A stretch of DNA of 64,000 nt from Gaiellales bacterium. GTDB lineage: Bacteria; Actinomycetota; Thermoleophilia; Gaiellales; JAICJC01. The DNA lies in NCBI GenBank assembly GCA_036403155.1, contig DASWRM010000070.1:1-64000 (forward strand), read 5' to 3'. A program made the position numbers and the translations under genes. Each line of letters starts with the position of its first letter. Position 1 is the first letter of the stretch. Positions 33,106-41,815 of this stretch are shown here, piece after piece. Below the pieces are notes generated by a model. It was not told the origin of the DNA. It saw only the letters and a program-made list of their open reading frames with translations, and searched no databases.

Positions 33106-33427
33106 CTGCGCCGCTCAGGGCAGCCGAGTAGGTCGAACCCGGGCAGACGGATCGTAGAGGCGACTCGAACGTTCGTTTGACCGGTGGACGAAAGGCACGC
33201 CGGAGCGGCGAATCTTGTTAACGCCTGGGGGCTGGGGTACTCGAGTGCCACGTGCCGACCGGCCGGGTCAGCCCCTGCCGGGTCAGCCCCGATCCGAGCC
33301 CCACCGGCCGGGTCAGCCCCTGGCGGGGCAGACCCGATCCAAGCCCCACCGGCCGGATCAGCCCCTTGCGGGGCAGACCCGATCCAAGCCCCACCGGCCG
33401 GATCAGCCCCTTGCGGGGCAGACCCGA
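33106..33427. repeat. Direct repeat copy 1 (322 bp), 3' of adenine deaminase
   Basis: This block is repeated at 35223-35499 at a constant offset of 2117 bases. The first 214 bases differ at only one position (A at 33239, G at 35356). The 3' part is a tandem array of 45-bp units (33259-33303, 33304-33348, 33349-33393 and a 34-base partial unit 33394-33427), one unit more than copy 2. The 5' part holds the perfect palindrome CGAACGTTCG (33166-33175). The array ends about ten bases from the stop of the minus-strand adenine deaminase gene. Confidence 0.93.
33259..33427. repeat. 45-bp tandem palindromic units (three full, one partial)
   Basis: Units 2-4 hold an imperfect palindrome: GGGTC or GGATC, A, GCCCC, a 4-base loop, GGGGC, A, GACCC. 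Unit 1 has a variant second half (CCGGGTCAGCCCC). Because 45 is divisible by three all frames stay open, giving apparent 15-residue periodic peptides on both strands (PAGSAP-type on plus, GLPRQGLTRPVGLG-type on minus). The hairpins could act as bidirectional terminators. Confidence 0.85.
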
Positions 33428-33437
33428 GCAACGGTCG

Positions 33438-35129
33438 CTACGCCTCCAGCTCCACCAGCTGGAAGGCATCCACGTCCACCAGCCCGCGGTCGGTGATCTT
33501 CAGCGCCGGTATCACGGACAGCGCCAGGAACCCCATCGCGTGGAACGGCGCATCGATCTGGCAGCCGAGCGCCTGCACCGCGGCGGCCAGCTGCTCGCTC
33601 TGGCCGAGGACGGCGGCCAGTGGCTGGTCGCTCAGGAGCCCGGCGACCGGCAGCGGCAGCTCGGCGCGGACCCCTCGCTCTTCGACCACGACCATCCCTC
33701 CGCCCAGCTCCGCAAGCCGTGCGATCGCGCGCGCCATGTCGCCGTCGTCGACGCCGACGCAGACGATGTTGTGGGCGTCGTGCGCGACCGTGGAGGCGAT
33801 CGCGCCGCGCTGGAGCCCGAACCCTCGCACGAACCCGACCGCGTGCCGCCCCGTGCCGAGGTGGCGCTCGACGACGGCGATCTTCGCCATGTCGCGGCCG
33901 GGATCCGCGCATGCGAGGCCGTCGCGGACGGTCGGCGCCTCGGTCAGAGCAGACGTCACGATCTGGCCGGGGATCAAGCCGATCACACGCACGGGCGCGC
34001 CGTCCGAGCGGACATGCAGGTCGTTCGAGGAGATCGGCTGCACGCGCACCGTGCGCCGCGCCCACTCGGGCACCGGTGGGGTGGGCGGGTACTCTGGCGG
34101 GCGGCCTTCCTTGAGCACGATCTCGGGGACGAACCGCTCGAGGTCGCGCAGGATCAGCAGGTCCGCGCGCCGGCCCGGCGCAACGGCACCGCGATCGTGC
34201 AGCCCGTGCCACGTGGCGGCGTTGTGCGAAGCCATCGTCAGCGCGTCCCGGGCGTCGATGCCCCGTTCGACCGCGCGGCGCACCATCGAGTTCACATGTC
34301 CTTCCGCGGCGATGTGCGCGGGCTCGCGGTCGTCCGTGCAGAAGGCGATCCGTCCTGGGCCGAACTCCTGGACCAGCGGCAGCAGCGCATCGAGGTTGCG
34401 GGCGCCGGACGCCTCGCGGATCAGGAGCCACATGCCCGCGCGGAGCCGCTCCCGGCCCTCCTCGAGCGTCGTCGCCTCGTGGTCGGAGCCGATCCCGGCC
34501 GCGGCGTACGCCTGCAGCAGCGGGCCGAGCACCCCGGGGGCGTGGCCGTCGACGTGCGCGGCGCCGCCAAGCGCCAGCTTGGCGAGCTCGGCCTCGTCGC
34601 CCGCGATGACGCCCGGGAAGTTCATCATCTCCGCGAGCCCGAGGACGCGCCGGCGGCGCAGCAGCCCCTCGAGGTCGCCGGTCGTGAGCGCCCTGCGCGG
34701 CGACTCGAAGGAGGAGGCCGGCACGGACGACGGTGCCATGAAGAAGACATCGAGCGACAGCTCGGCGCAGGCATCGGCGAGCCAGTGGACGCCGTCGGTT
34801 CCAAGCACGTTCGCGATCTCGTGCGGATCGGCGACGACCGATGTCGTTCCCAGCGGAAGCACGAGGCGGGCGAACTCGTCAGCGAGCAGCATGGAGGATT
34901 CAAGGTGGACGTGGGCGTCGATCAGGCCCGGGACGACGTACCGGCCCGCCGCGTCGAGCTGCTCCCGGCCCTCGTAGCGGCCGACGCCGGCGATCCAGCC
35001 GTCGCAGACTGCGACGTCCGCGTCCAGCCACTCGCGGGTGTGCACCGAGAGCACCCGCCCGCCGCGGATGACGAGATCCGCGGGCTCGTCGCCCCGGGCC
35101 ACCGCCAGTCGCCGCAAGAGGTCGGTCAT
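33438..35129 (-). CDS. ade: Adenine deaminase
   Basis: A 563-residue metal-dependent amidohydrolase that converts adenine to hypoxanthine and ammonia in purine salvage. Metal-site motifs are GLIDAHVHLESSML near the N terminus and ADPHEIANVLG. The late blocks FCTDDREP and GRRADLLIL are typical of the family, and the C-terminal domain with VAHDAHNIVCVGVDD is diagnostic of Ade (COG1001). Full length. TACACT lies 8 nt before the ATG on the minus strand, and an 18-bp palindrome lies further upstream. The gene is bracketed by near-identical direct repeats, one 3' of it and one 5', so it could be lost by recombination between them. Confidence 0.92.
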   Translation of the reverse strand: MTDLLRRLAVARGDEPADLVIRGGRVLSVHTREWLDADVAVCDGWIAGVGRYEGREQLDAAGRYVVPGLIDAHVHLESSMLLADEFARLVLPLGTTSVVADPHEIANVLGTDGVHWLADACAELSLDVFFMAPSSVPASSFESPRRALTTGDLEGLLRRRRVLGLAEMMNFPGVIAGDEAELAKLALGGAAHVDGHAPGVLGPLLQAYAAAGIGSDHEATTLEEGRERLRAGMWLLIREASGARNLDALLPLVQEFGPGRIAFCTDDREPAHIAAEGHVNSMVRRAVERGIDARDALTMASHNAATWHGLHDRGAVAPGRRADLLILRDLERFVPEIVLKEGRPPEYPPTPPVPEWARRTVRVQPISSNDLHVRSDGAPVRVIGLIPGQIVTSALTEAPTVRDGLACADPGRDMAKIAVVERHLGTGRHAVGFVRGFGLQRGAIASTVAHDAHNIVCVGVDDGDMARAIARLAELGGGMVVVEERGVRAELPLPVAGLLSDQPLAAVLGQSEQLAAAVQALGCQIDAPFHAMGFLALSVIPALKITDRGLVDVDAFQLVELEA

Positions 35130-35137
35130 CGGGGAGG

Positions 35138-35164
35138 AGTGTATGTGTATTCTGTTCTGAATAC
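35138..35164 (-). promoter_or_regulatory. ade promoter with palindromic operator candidate
   Basis: GTATTC-TGTTCT-GAATAC at 35147-35164 is a perfect 6-bp inverted repeat with a 6-base spacer. It ends 18 bases before the ade ATG. The -10 TACACT (complement of 35138-35143) sits between it and the start. A dimeric repressor or activator sensing purines is plausible; no local regulator gene is obvious. Confidence 0.5.
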
Positions 35165-35222
35165 GCGCAAAATGCGCCGAAAACCGGGTTGCGCGTGGGC
35201 TCTCCGTGCCGTACCTTCACTC

Positions 35223-35499
35223 CTGCGCCGCTCAGGGCAGCCGAGTAGGTCGAACCCGGGCAGACGGATCGTAGAGGCGACTCGAACGTTCGTTTGACCG
35301 GTGGACGAAAGGCACGCCGGAGCGGCGAATCTTGTTAACGCCTGGGGGCTGGGGTGCTCGAGTGCCACGTGCCGACCGGCCGGGTCAGCCCCTGCCGGGT
35401 CAGCCCCGATCCGAGCCCCACCGGCCGGGTCAGCCCCTGGCGGGGCAGACCCGATCCGAGCCCCACCGGCCGGGTCAGCCCCTGGCGGGGCAGACCCGA
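35223..35499. repeat. Direct repeat copy 2 (277 bp), 3' of the permease gene
   Basis: This block matches copy 1 at 33106-33427 and lacks one 45-bp unit. Its array is 35376-35420, 35421-35465 and a partial unit 35466-35499. It ends 23 bases from the stop of the minus-strand APC permease gene, so in minus-strand order both permease and adenine deaminase are followed by the same block. Between the ade start and this copy (35130-35222) there is only promoter sequence. Confidence 0.93.
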
Positions 35500-35522
35500 A
35501 CGGTCGGCGAGTGATCGCTCGT

Positions 35523-37112
35523 CTAGTCGCCTGCTGCGACGGAAGCGGGAGCGTCCGGGATGTCGATCGTGCGGATCGGGCCCGTGAACCAGTTCTTCGC
35601 CCACAGGTTCCAGGAGAGGAATGCGTAGAGGGCCACCAATCCGACGATCACCGGGCAGTAGTTGATCAGCCCGTTGTCCCAGGCGAAGTCCGCGTTGCCC
35701 GGGATGCCGCCCGGTGACGTCGGCATGAACGCGATCAGGCACACGACGATCACCTCGACGATCGCCACCGGGCACATCCACCTGTACCGCGAGCCGAGCG
35801 TCCAGGGCCCCGGCACGAACTTGTCCCCCATCCGCCAGCGGAGGTAGACGGGGATGACATACGCGATGTAGAGGCCCACCACCGTGACCGAGGCCAGCGC
35901 GTAGAACGCCACGGGCACCCTCGAAGCGTTCCCGTAGAGCGCTGGGAGCGTCACGATCGCGGCAACGGTGGCCATGGCAAGGGTCGCATTCCGCGGGGCC
36001 CGGTTGGCCGCGACACGCGACCAGATCTGGTGGCCGGGGACGGCACGGTCGCGGCTGAAGGCGTACATCATCCGCGAGGCGCTCGTGAGGCCGGAGCCGC
36101 CGCAGAAGAACTGGCCGATGGTCGAGATCACCATGATCGTCTTGAATCCGGCCAGGCCCAGCGCGGTCGCGAAGATGCCGATCGACGAGCCGGCTCCATA
36201 CGGGTTCGCGGTCGAGATCACGTCCGCGTTCTTCACGGCGAACAGGAAGCACAGCAGGACGATCCAGCCGCCGATCGCCGAGTAGAAGACCGACCGCCAC
36301 AGGCCCTGCGCGGCCGCCTTCGACGCTCCTGTCGTCTCCTCGGAGAGGTGAGCGGAGGCGTCAAAGCCGGTGATCGTGTACTGCGTGAGAATCACCCCGA
36401 GCGGCACCACGTACAGGAAGAACTTGAGGCTGCTCGTTCCGCCCGAGAAGCCGGAGTTGTTCACCCAATGCGTGAACACGAACGACACGCTCTGGTGCGT
36501 CGTCGGGCCGAAGATCAGCACCAGGACGACGATTGCCGGGCCGATCACGTGCCAGTAGGCGGACGCGTTGTTCCAGTACGACAGGATGTGCGCGGGAAAC
36601 AGGTTCAGGAGGACGTGGATCACCAGGATCCCGAGGAAGATCAGGAAGATGTACTTCAGGTTGAACGCGTCGTAGCTCGTGTCGAACAGGCCGATGGTGT
36701 ACGAGAGGAACGACGCGCACGCATAGTCCACGGACGCCACCACGGCGACCAGGCCGATCAGATTGAACCAGCCGGTGAACCATCCCCAGCTCGGGCCGCC
36801 CAGTTTCGACGACCAGTAGTAGATGCCGCCGGCGGTGGGCATGGCCGAGAGCACCTCGGACATGCAGAACGCCACGATCAGGATCAGCGACGCGACGACC
36901 GGCCAGCCGATCGCCACCATCACCGGGCCGCCGTTGTTCCAGGCCGCGAAGAAGTTCGTGAAGCAGCCGGCGAGGATCGAGATGATCGAGAACGAGATCG
37001 CGAAGTTGGTGAATCCCCCCCACGAGCGCTCGAGTTCCTGCTTGTAGCCCAGCTCGGCGAGAAGGCGCTCGTCCTCGTTCATCGGGCGGGCTGCTGGCGA
37101 TTGATCGCTCAT
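35523..37112 (-). CDS. APC-family amino acid/purine-type permease
   Basis: A 529-residue transporter with about twelve helices. The N-terminal LGYKQELERSWGGFTNFAISFSIIS is characteristic of the BAT1/GABA-permease branch of the APC superfamily. Other blocks are AMPTAGGIYYWSSKLGG and GFDASAHLSEETTGASKAA, the latter strongly conserved. Substrates in this branch include GABA, other amino acids and choline-like compounds. Being next to adenine deaminase it may also import a purine or its breakdown product, but that is a guess. ATG 37112 follows AGGAGG by 6 nt; an upstream in-frame start at 37181 would overlap the divergent gene. Confidence 0.87.
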   Translation of the reverse strand: MSDQSPAARPMNEDERLLAELGYKQELERSWGGFTNFAISFSIISILAGCFTNFFAAWNNGGPVMVAIGWPVVASLILIVAFCMSEVLSAMPTAGGIYYWSSKLGGPSWGWFTGWFNLIGLVAVVASVDYACASFLSYTIGLFDTSYDAFNLKYIFLIFLGILVIHVLLNLFPAHILSYWNNASAYWHVIGPAIVVLVLIFGPTTHQSVSFVFTHWVNNSGFSGGTSSLKFFLYVVPLGVILTQYTITGFDASAHLSEETTGASKAAAQGLWRSVFYSAIGGWIVLLCFLFAVKNADVISTANPYGAGSSIGIFATALGLAGFKTIMVISTIGQFFCGGSGLTSASRMMYAFSRDRAVPGHQIWSRVAANRAPRNATLAMATVAAIVTLPALYGNASRVPVAFYALASVTVVGLYIAYVIPVYLRWRMGDKFVPGPWTLGSRYRWMCPVAIVEVIVVCLIAFMPTSPGGIPGNADFAWDNGLINYCPVIVGLVALYAFLSWNLWAKNWFTGPIRTIDIPDAPASVAAGD

Positions 37113-37171
37113 GCGAATCCTCCTGACGCGTTGGTGCGGGAAGCCACGGGGCGCCGAGTATACGGCGTGCA

Positions 37172-38077
37172 GTGAGCCCATTCGACCCGGCAGGACGCAA
37201 CTCCTTGGCGCAGAACTCGTTCGCGGTGCAACCCCCGCTGTCCCCCGTCGCGCTGCGAATGGCCGGCCTCGCGCTGCTGTTCGTCGCGTTCGGCAGCCTG
37301 CTCGCCGCCCAGCGGTCGCTGACGACCCACGAGACGGGCGCGCTCGTGCTCGCGTTCTGCGCCGTCATGACGGGGGCGCACCTGCTCACCGCCCGCCCGC
37401 CGTCGCGCCGGGCCGCCGAATCGAACCTGGCCGCGCTGCTTGCTGCGGCCACGCTCCCCGTCGGCATGCTGCTCGTCTTCTGGCAGCGGCCGGGACTCGA
37501 TGCGACCGTGTTCCTGCTGTTCGGCGTCGCAAACGGCGCCGCATCGAACGCCCTGCTCGCCACCGCGCTGGTCGCCGTCGCGGCGTTTGCCGCCGGCCGT
37601 CAGCCCCGCTGGCTGCTGCTCGCCCCGCTGGCGCTGGTCGCCGGCATCCAGTTCTCGCTTGCCAGCGGCCGCAGCGAGCCGTCGGTGGGCGACGGCAGCT
37701 GGACGCGGGTCGCCGTGTTCGCGATCTCGATCGCCGCGCTCGTCGCCGGCGGCCGCGTGGTGCGCGGCGCCGTCGAGCGCAACCTGCTGATCGCCGCCGG
37801 CCTGCTCGCACCCTTCATGCTGCTCTCGGTGCCCGGCAGCGACGGAGCCGTGGCCCGCGACCTGATCGGCGTGGCCATGCTGATCGGGTTCGCCGCCGTG
37901 GTGCGTGACCGCCTCACGCCCGGCACCGGCGCCGGGCTCCTGCTGCTCGCACTGGCCGAGATCGGATCCCTGGCATCGCACGGTGCGACGCTCATGCCCG
38001 GCCTGCTGGCGGGAGCGGCCGCCGTGGCGCTGATCGCGGTGTCCGCGCGCGGGGCGCTCGCTCAGCCGAACGCCTGA
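37172..38077 (+). CDS. Multi-pass membrane protein of unknown function
   Basis: A 301-residue integral membrane protein with eight to ten hydrophobic segments, mostly Ala, Leu, Val and Gly, and short charged loops (RPPSRRAAES, RDRLTPGTG). No family motif was recognised. The GTG 37172 start lies 59 bases from the divergent permease ATG. Its last 16 bases overlap the end of the convergent cystathionine gene. It may be a transporter subunit or enzyme embedded in the membrane; nothing in the sequence decides. Confidence 0.65.
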   Translation: MSPFDPAGRNSLAQNSFAVQPPLSPVALRMAGLALLFVAFGSLLAAQRSLTTHETGALVLAFCAVMTGAHLLTARPPSRRAAESNLAALLAAATLPVGMLLVFWQRPGLDATVFLLFGVANGAASNALLATALVAVAAFAAGRQPRWLLLAPLALVAGIQFSLASGRSEPSVGDGSWTRVAVFAISIAALVAGGRVVRGAVERNLLIAAGLLAPFMLLSVPGSDGAVARDLIGVAMLIGFAAVVRDRLTPGTGAGLLLLALAEIGSLASHGATLMPGLLAGAAAVALIAVSARGALAQPNA

Positions 38078-39189
38078 TCGAGATCGTCGATCAGGTCGTC
38101 GGCCGACTCGATGCCGACCGACAGCCGAACCAGGTTCGGCGGTGTGGCGAACGGCGCGTCCGCGGTGGAGGCGTGGGTCATCTGCGCGGGCGTCTCGATC
38201 AGGCTCTCGACGCCGCCGAGGCTCTCGGCGAGCGACCAGACCTTCGTCCGTGCGACCAGCGACACGGCGTGGTCTGGCGTGTCGACGAGGAAGGAGATCA
38301 TGCCGCCGTAGTCCCGCATCTGGCGGGTGGCGATGTCGTGGCCGGGGTGGCCGGGTATCCCCGGATAGAGCACGCGCTCGACGCTCGGGTGGCCGCCGAG
38401 GAACCCGGCCACTGCGCGAGCGTTCTCGCAGTGCTGGCGCATGCGCACGGGCAGCGTCTTCAGCCCGCGCAGGACGAGCCACGAGTCGAACGGCCCCGCG
38501 ATCGCTCCCAGGGAGTTCTGCAGGAAGGCCAGCCGCTCGCCCACCCCGTCGTTCGACGTCGCGGCAAAGCCCGACACCAGATCGGAGTGCCCTCCCAGGT
38601 ACTTGGTGGCCGAGTGGACGACGATGTCCGCGCCGAGTTCGAGCGGGCGCTGGAGGTATGGCGAGGCGAAGGTGTTGTCGACCACCAGCAGGGCGCCGGC
38701 GGCGTGTGCCGCCTCGGCCGCGGCCTGGATGTCGATCACGTTCAGCAGCGGGTTGGTAGGCGTCTCCAGCCAGACGAGCTTCGCGCCCTCGACCCGGTCT
38801 CCCGCTCCGGCCGCGAAGTCCTCAGCCGAGAGGTAGTGGAACCGGACGCCCTTCGGCTCGTACACCTTGTTGAACAGGCGGTACGTCCCGCCGTACACGT
38901 CGTTCACCGAGACGACGGTGTCACCGGGATCGACCAGATGCATCACCGTGGTGGTCGCGGCCATGCCGCTCGCGAACGCAAAGCCGTGGCGTGCGCTCTC
39001 GAGCGACGCGAGGCAGCGTTCCAGGGCGCGGCGGGTCGGGTTTGCGGTGCGTGAGTAGTCGTACCCGTCCTTGAGCTGCCCGACGGCCTCCTGGACGTAG
39101 GTGGAGGTCTGGTAGATCGGGACGGTCACCGCGCCGGTCGAGGGATCGGGATCCTGGCCGTCGTGGATGGCGCGGGTGTCGAACTCCAT
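38062..39189 (-). CDS. Cystathionine gamma-lyase/synthase (PLP-dependent)
   Basis: A 375-residue Cys/Met-metabolism PLP enzyme. The Schiff-base Lys196 is in HSATKYLGGHSDLVSG. The PLP-phosphate loop FASGMAATT and Arg/Tyr contacts (YDYSRTANPTRRALE) are conserved. With cystathionine beta-synthase in the same minus-strand cluster it most likely acts as gamma-lyase in reverse transsulfuration, giving cysteine from cystathionine, but family members are often bifunctional and sequence alone does not separate them. ATG 39189 has TATCCT 6 nt upstream, giving MEFDTRAIHDGQDPD, the usual N terminus of the family. Confidence 0.9.
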   Translation of the reverse strand: MEFDTRAIHDGQDPDPSTGAVTVPIYQTSTYVQEAVGQLKDGYDYSRTANPTRRALERCLASLESARHGFAFASGMAATTTVMHLVDPGDTVVSVNDVYGGTYRLFNKVYEPKGVRFHYLSAEDFAAGAGDRVEGAKLVWLETPTNPLLNVIDIQAAAEAAHAAGALLVVDNTFASPYLQRPLELGADIVVHSATKYLGGHSDLVSGFAATSNDGVGERLAFLQNSLGAIAGPFDSWLVLRGLKTLPVRMRQHCENARAVAGFLGGHPSVERVLYPGIPGHPGHDIATRQMRDYGGMISFLVDTPDHAVSLVARTKVWSLAESLGGVESLIETPAQMTHASTADAPFATPPNLVRLSVGIESADDLIDDLDQAFG

Positions 39190-39209
39190 CGGGAGAGGAT
39201 ATCCGCTGG

Positions 39210-40355
39210 TCAGCGGCTGTCGGCACGCTCGACGGCGTCGAGCCCGGCCGCCGCCGCCAGCCGCGTGAGCGCCTTCTCGAGCCCGGACTCGTGGCGGGCG
39301 CCCCATCGCACGCGCGGCTCGCGGTGCACGGCCAGGACGCGGAGCGTCGAGGCGGGCCGGTCGCTCCTGATGTCCACGCGGGCAACAATCCGGTCCCCGA
39401 GCAACAACGGCAGCACGTAGTAGCCGTAGCGGCGCTCGTGAGCGCGCTTGTAGACCTCGATCAGGTGGATGAAGCCGAGCACGCGCTCAGCGAACGGGCG
39501 GTCCCAGAGCAGGTTGTCGAACGGCGAGAGCAGCACGGCCGCTCTCGGAGCGCCGGGGGCGTCGCCCGGCGGGAGCAGCACGGGCGGCCCGCCGTCCTCC
39601 ACCTGGCGGCGGACGAGCAGGCCGTCGGCGACGAGCTCCTCGACGTGCGGCCGGATGCGCCTCGTGCCGCCGCTCAGCCGGTTGTGCTCGACGATGCCGT
39701 ACTCCGTGAGCACCCCTCGCGCGCGGACCGCGCGCAGCGCGAGCGCCCGCAGGTACTCGCGCTCGGTCGGAACCGGTGCGTCCAGCACGTCCCGGGCGAT
39801 CACCCGGTCGGGCAGGTCGTACTGCCGCTGGAAGTTGACCCGTCCGCGGATGACCAGCTGCCCGGCCGTCCACAGCGCGTCCAGCATCCGCTTCGCCGGC
39901 TTCCAGTTCCACATCCCCCCGCCGCCCGCGCCCTCGAAGTCGCGCGACCCGAGCGGGCCGCGCTCGCGGATCTCGGCGAGCACGCGCTGGGCCAGCTCCG
40001 GGTCGTCGTCGATGACCGGGCCGTACCAGTGGTGCGCGCGCCGCGCCTCCATCCGGCGCCGCCACACCGGCCAGTCGCATATCGGGACCAGGCACGCCTC
40101 GTGCGCCCAGTACTCGAACACCCGGCCGGCGCCGAGCAGGCGCGACACCGTGCCTCGCGGGTAGGTGCCGGCGCGGCCGCAGAGCGCGATCCGGTGGCTT
40201 CGCTCGACCGCCGAGATGGAGTCGAGCTGCACGCATGCGAGCCGCTCGATGGCCGCTTCGACCTCGGCCGGCCGGCCCCGCCGGGTGCGCGCGGCGTACC
40301 CCTGTGCCGCGACGGCGCGGTGCCGCAGCTCGGCCACCGTGACCGGAGGCGTCAC
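39210..40355 (-). CDS. Winged-helix YcaQ/AlkZ-like DNA glycosylase family protein
   Basis: A 381-residue member of the HTH_42/YcaQ family. Family marks are RLACVQLDSISAVERSHRI near residue 40, where QLD aligns with the catalytic Q-x-Q/D of interstrand-crosslink glycosylases AlkZ/AlkX, VFEYWAHEACLVP and, late, LLSPFDNLLWDRPFAERVLGF. It probably removes alkylated or crosslinked bases; many actinobacterial paralogues are untested. The ATG overlaps the stop of the CBS gene by 4 bases, so a repair-type gene sits inside the sulfur-amino-acid operon. Confidence 0.85.
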   Translation of the reverse strand: MTPPVTVAELRHRAVAAQGYAARTRRGRPAEVEAAIERLACVQLDSISAVERSHRIALCGRAGTYPRGTVSRLLGAGRVFEYWAHEACLVPICDWPVWRRRMEARRAHHWYGPVIDDDPELAQRVLAEIRERGPLGSRDFEGAGGGGMWNWKPAKRMLDALWTAGQLVIRGRVNFQRQYDLPDRVIARDVLDAPVPTEREYLRALALRAVRARGVLTEYGIVEHNRLSGGTRRIRPHVEELVADGLLVRRQVEDGGPPVLLPPGDAPGAPRAAVLLSPFDNLLWDRPFAERVLGFIHLIEVYKRAHERRYGYYVLPLLLGDRIVARVDIRSDRPASTLRVLAVHREPRVRWGARHESGLEKALTRLAAAAGLDAVERADSR

Positions 40356-41749
40356 ACCGCGGTTCGCCGGTCGGCGAGGTACTCGAGCAGGTCGGATCGG
40401 GTCAGCATGCCCGCCGGGCGGCCGTTCACCGCGACGACGACCGCGGGGCTGCCGGCGGTCAGGTCGGCGAACACGCGGTCGACCGACTCGCTCGACTCGA
40501 CCACGTGCAGCGGCGGCTGCATCGCCTGCGCCACGCCCTCGTTGAGGGCATCGGGGCTCTTGAACACGCGGTCGAGCAGCCCGCGCTCCTGCAGCGAGCC
40601 GACCACGTCGGACAGCGACGCCGCGGGGCTCGTGCGAACGACGGGCAGCTGGGAGATCGAGTAGCGCTGCATCAGGTCGATCGCCTCGCCCACCTTGTGG
40701 CTGGCCTCGATGGTGACGAGCTCCGGCATGTCGGCGTGCTCGCGACGGGTGTGGCGGAGCACCTCCTCGACGGTCGGCGAGGGAGCGGTTCGCTCCAGGA
40801 AGCCGTACTCGAGCATGTAGTTGTCGTCGTAGAACTTGGAGAGGTACGCGCGCCCGCCGTCGGGGATGATCGTGAGGATGGTTGCGTCGGGGCCGTGCTT
40901 ACGGGCCGTCTCCAGGGCGGCCCAGACCGCCGTGCCGCCGGAGCCGCCGACCAGCAGCCCTTCCTCACGCGCCATCCGCCGCGCCGTGACGAACGAGTCA
41001 CGGTCGCTGACCGTGACGAAGTCGTCGATCAGCGAGAGATCCATGGTCGTCGGGTAGAAGTCCTCGCCGATGCCCTCGACCATGTAGGGGTGGACGTCGT
41101 CGGGCTGGGAGTAGATCGAGCCCTCCGGATCGGCGCCGACGATGACCAGGCGGGGGTTCTGCTCCTTGAGGTAGCGGGCGACGCCCGAGACGGTGCCGCC
41201 CGTGCCGAGCGCGATCACGACGGCGTCCAGCTCGCCGCCGGTCTGCTGCCAGATCTCCGGCCCGGTGGTCTCGTAGTGGGCCTGTGGGTTCGCCATGTTC
41301 GCGTACTGGTTCGGCTTGAACCCGCCGGGGATCTCCTCGGCCAGGCGGTCGGAGACGGAGTAGTAGCTCTCGGGCGACTCGGGCTCGACGGCGGTGGGGC
41401 AGATCACCACCTCAGCGCCGTAGGCGCGGAGCAGCGAGATCTTCTCCTGGCTCATCTTGTCGGGCATGACGAAGATGCAGCGGTAGCCGCGTATGGCCGC
41501 CGCGATGGCCAGGCCGACGCCGGTGTTGCCTGACGTCGGCTCGACGATGGTGCCGCCCGGGCGGAGCTTGCCGTCCCGCTCGGCCGCCTCGATCATGCGC
41601 AGCCCGATCCGGTCCTTGACGGAGCCGCCGGGGTTCAGGTACTCGAGCTTGGCGAGCACGGTCGGCGCGAGGCCCTGGGTGATGCGCTGGAGCCGAACGA
41701 CCGGGGTGTTGCCGACGAGGTCGAGGACGGTCGGGTAGTCGCGCGACAT
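40352..41749 (-). CDS. Cystathionine beta-synthase
   Basis: A 465-residue PLP enzyme that condenses serine and homocysteine. The N-terminal catalytic domain (about 1-320) has the PLP Lys45 in NPGGSVKDRIGLRM, EPTSGNTGVGLA and the phosphate loop GTGGTVSG. Two CBS domains follow (about 340-460, with TRSDLLEYLADRR at the end), as in eukaryotic and actinobacterial CBS; there is no heme-binding N-terminal extension. ATG 41749 has TACAGT 8 nt upstream, consistent with a leaderless mRNA. It is the first gene of the operon followed by the YcaQ-like gene and cystathionine gamma-lyase. Confidence 0.92.
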   Translation of the reverse strand: MSRDYPTVLDLVGNTPVVRLQRITQGLAPTVLAKLEYLNPGGSVKDRIGLRMIEAAERDGKLRPGGTIVEPTSGNTGVGLAIAAAIRGYRCIFVMPDKMSQEKISLLRAYGAEVVICPTAVEPESPESYYSVSDRLAEEIPGGFKPNQYANMANPQAHYETTGPEIWQQTGGELDAVVIALGTGGTVSGVARYLKEQNPRLVIVGADPEGSIYSQPDDVHPYMVEGIGEDFYPTTMDLSLIDDFVTVSDRDSFVTARRMAREEGLLVGGSGGTAVWAALETARKHGPDATILTIIPDGGRAYLSKFYDDNYMLEYGFLERTAPSPTVEEVLRHTRREHADMPELVTIEASHKVGEAIDLMQRYSISQLPVVRTSPAASLSDVVGSLQERGLLDRVFKSPDALNEGVAQAMQPPLHVVESSESVDRVFADLTAGSPAVVVAVNGRPAGMLTRSDLLEYLADRRTAV

Positions 41750-41815
41750 CGGCGCACACTGTAGTCGAGCGCGCCATCACCGCGGCCGTCTGCGCCGACC
41801 GGTACCGTGCGCACG

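Noticed and set aside
33259-33427. CRISPR array
   Set aside because: Units are contiguous 45-bp tandem repeats without unique spacers, and there are no cas genes.
33252-35297. Open frames of 600-680 codons running from the 45-bp repeats through ade on the plus strand
   Set aside because: They are antisense to adenine deaminase, which has full-length family motifs; the repeat array stays open in all frames because 45 is divisible by three.
33106-35499. Composite transposon or insertion sequences around ade
   Set aside because: No transposase, no terminal inverted repeats and no target-site duplication seen.
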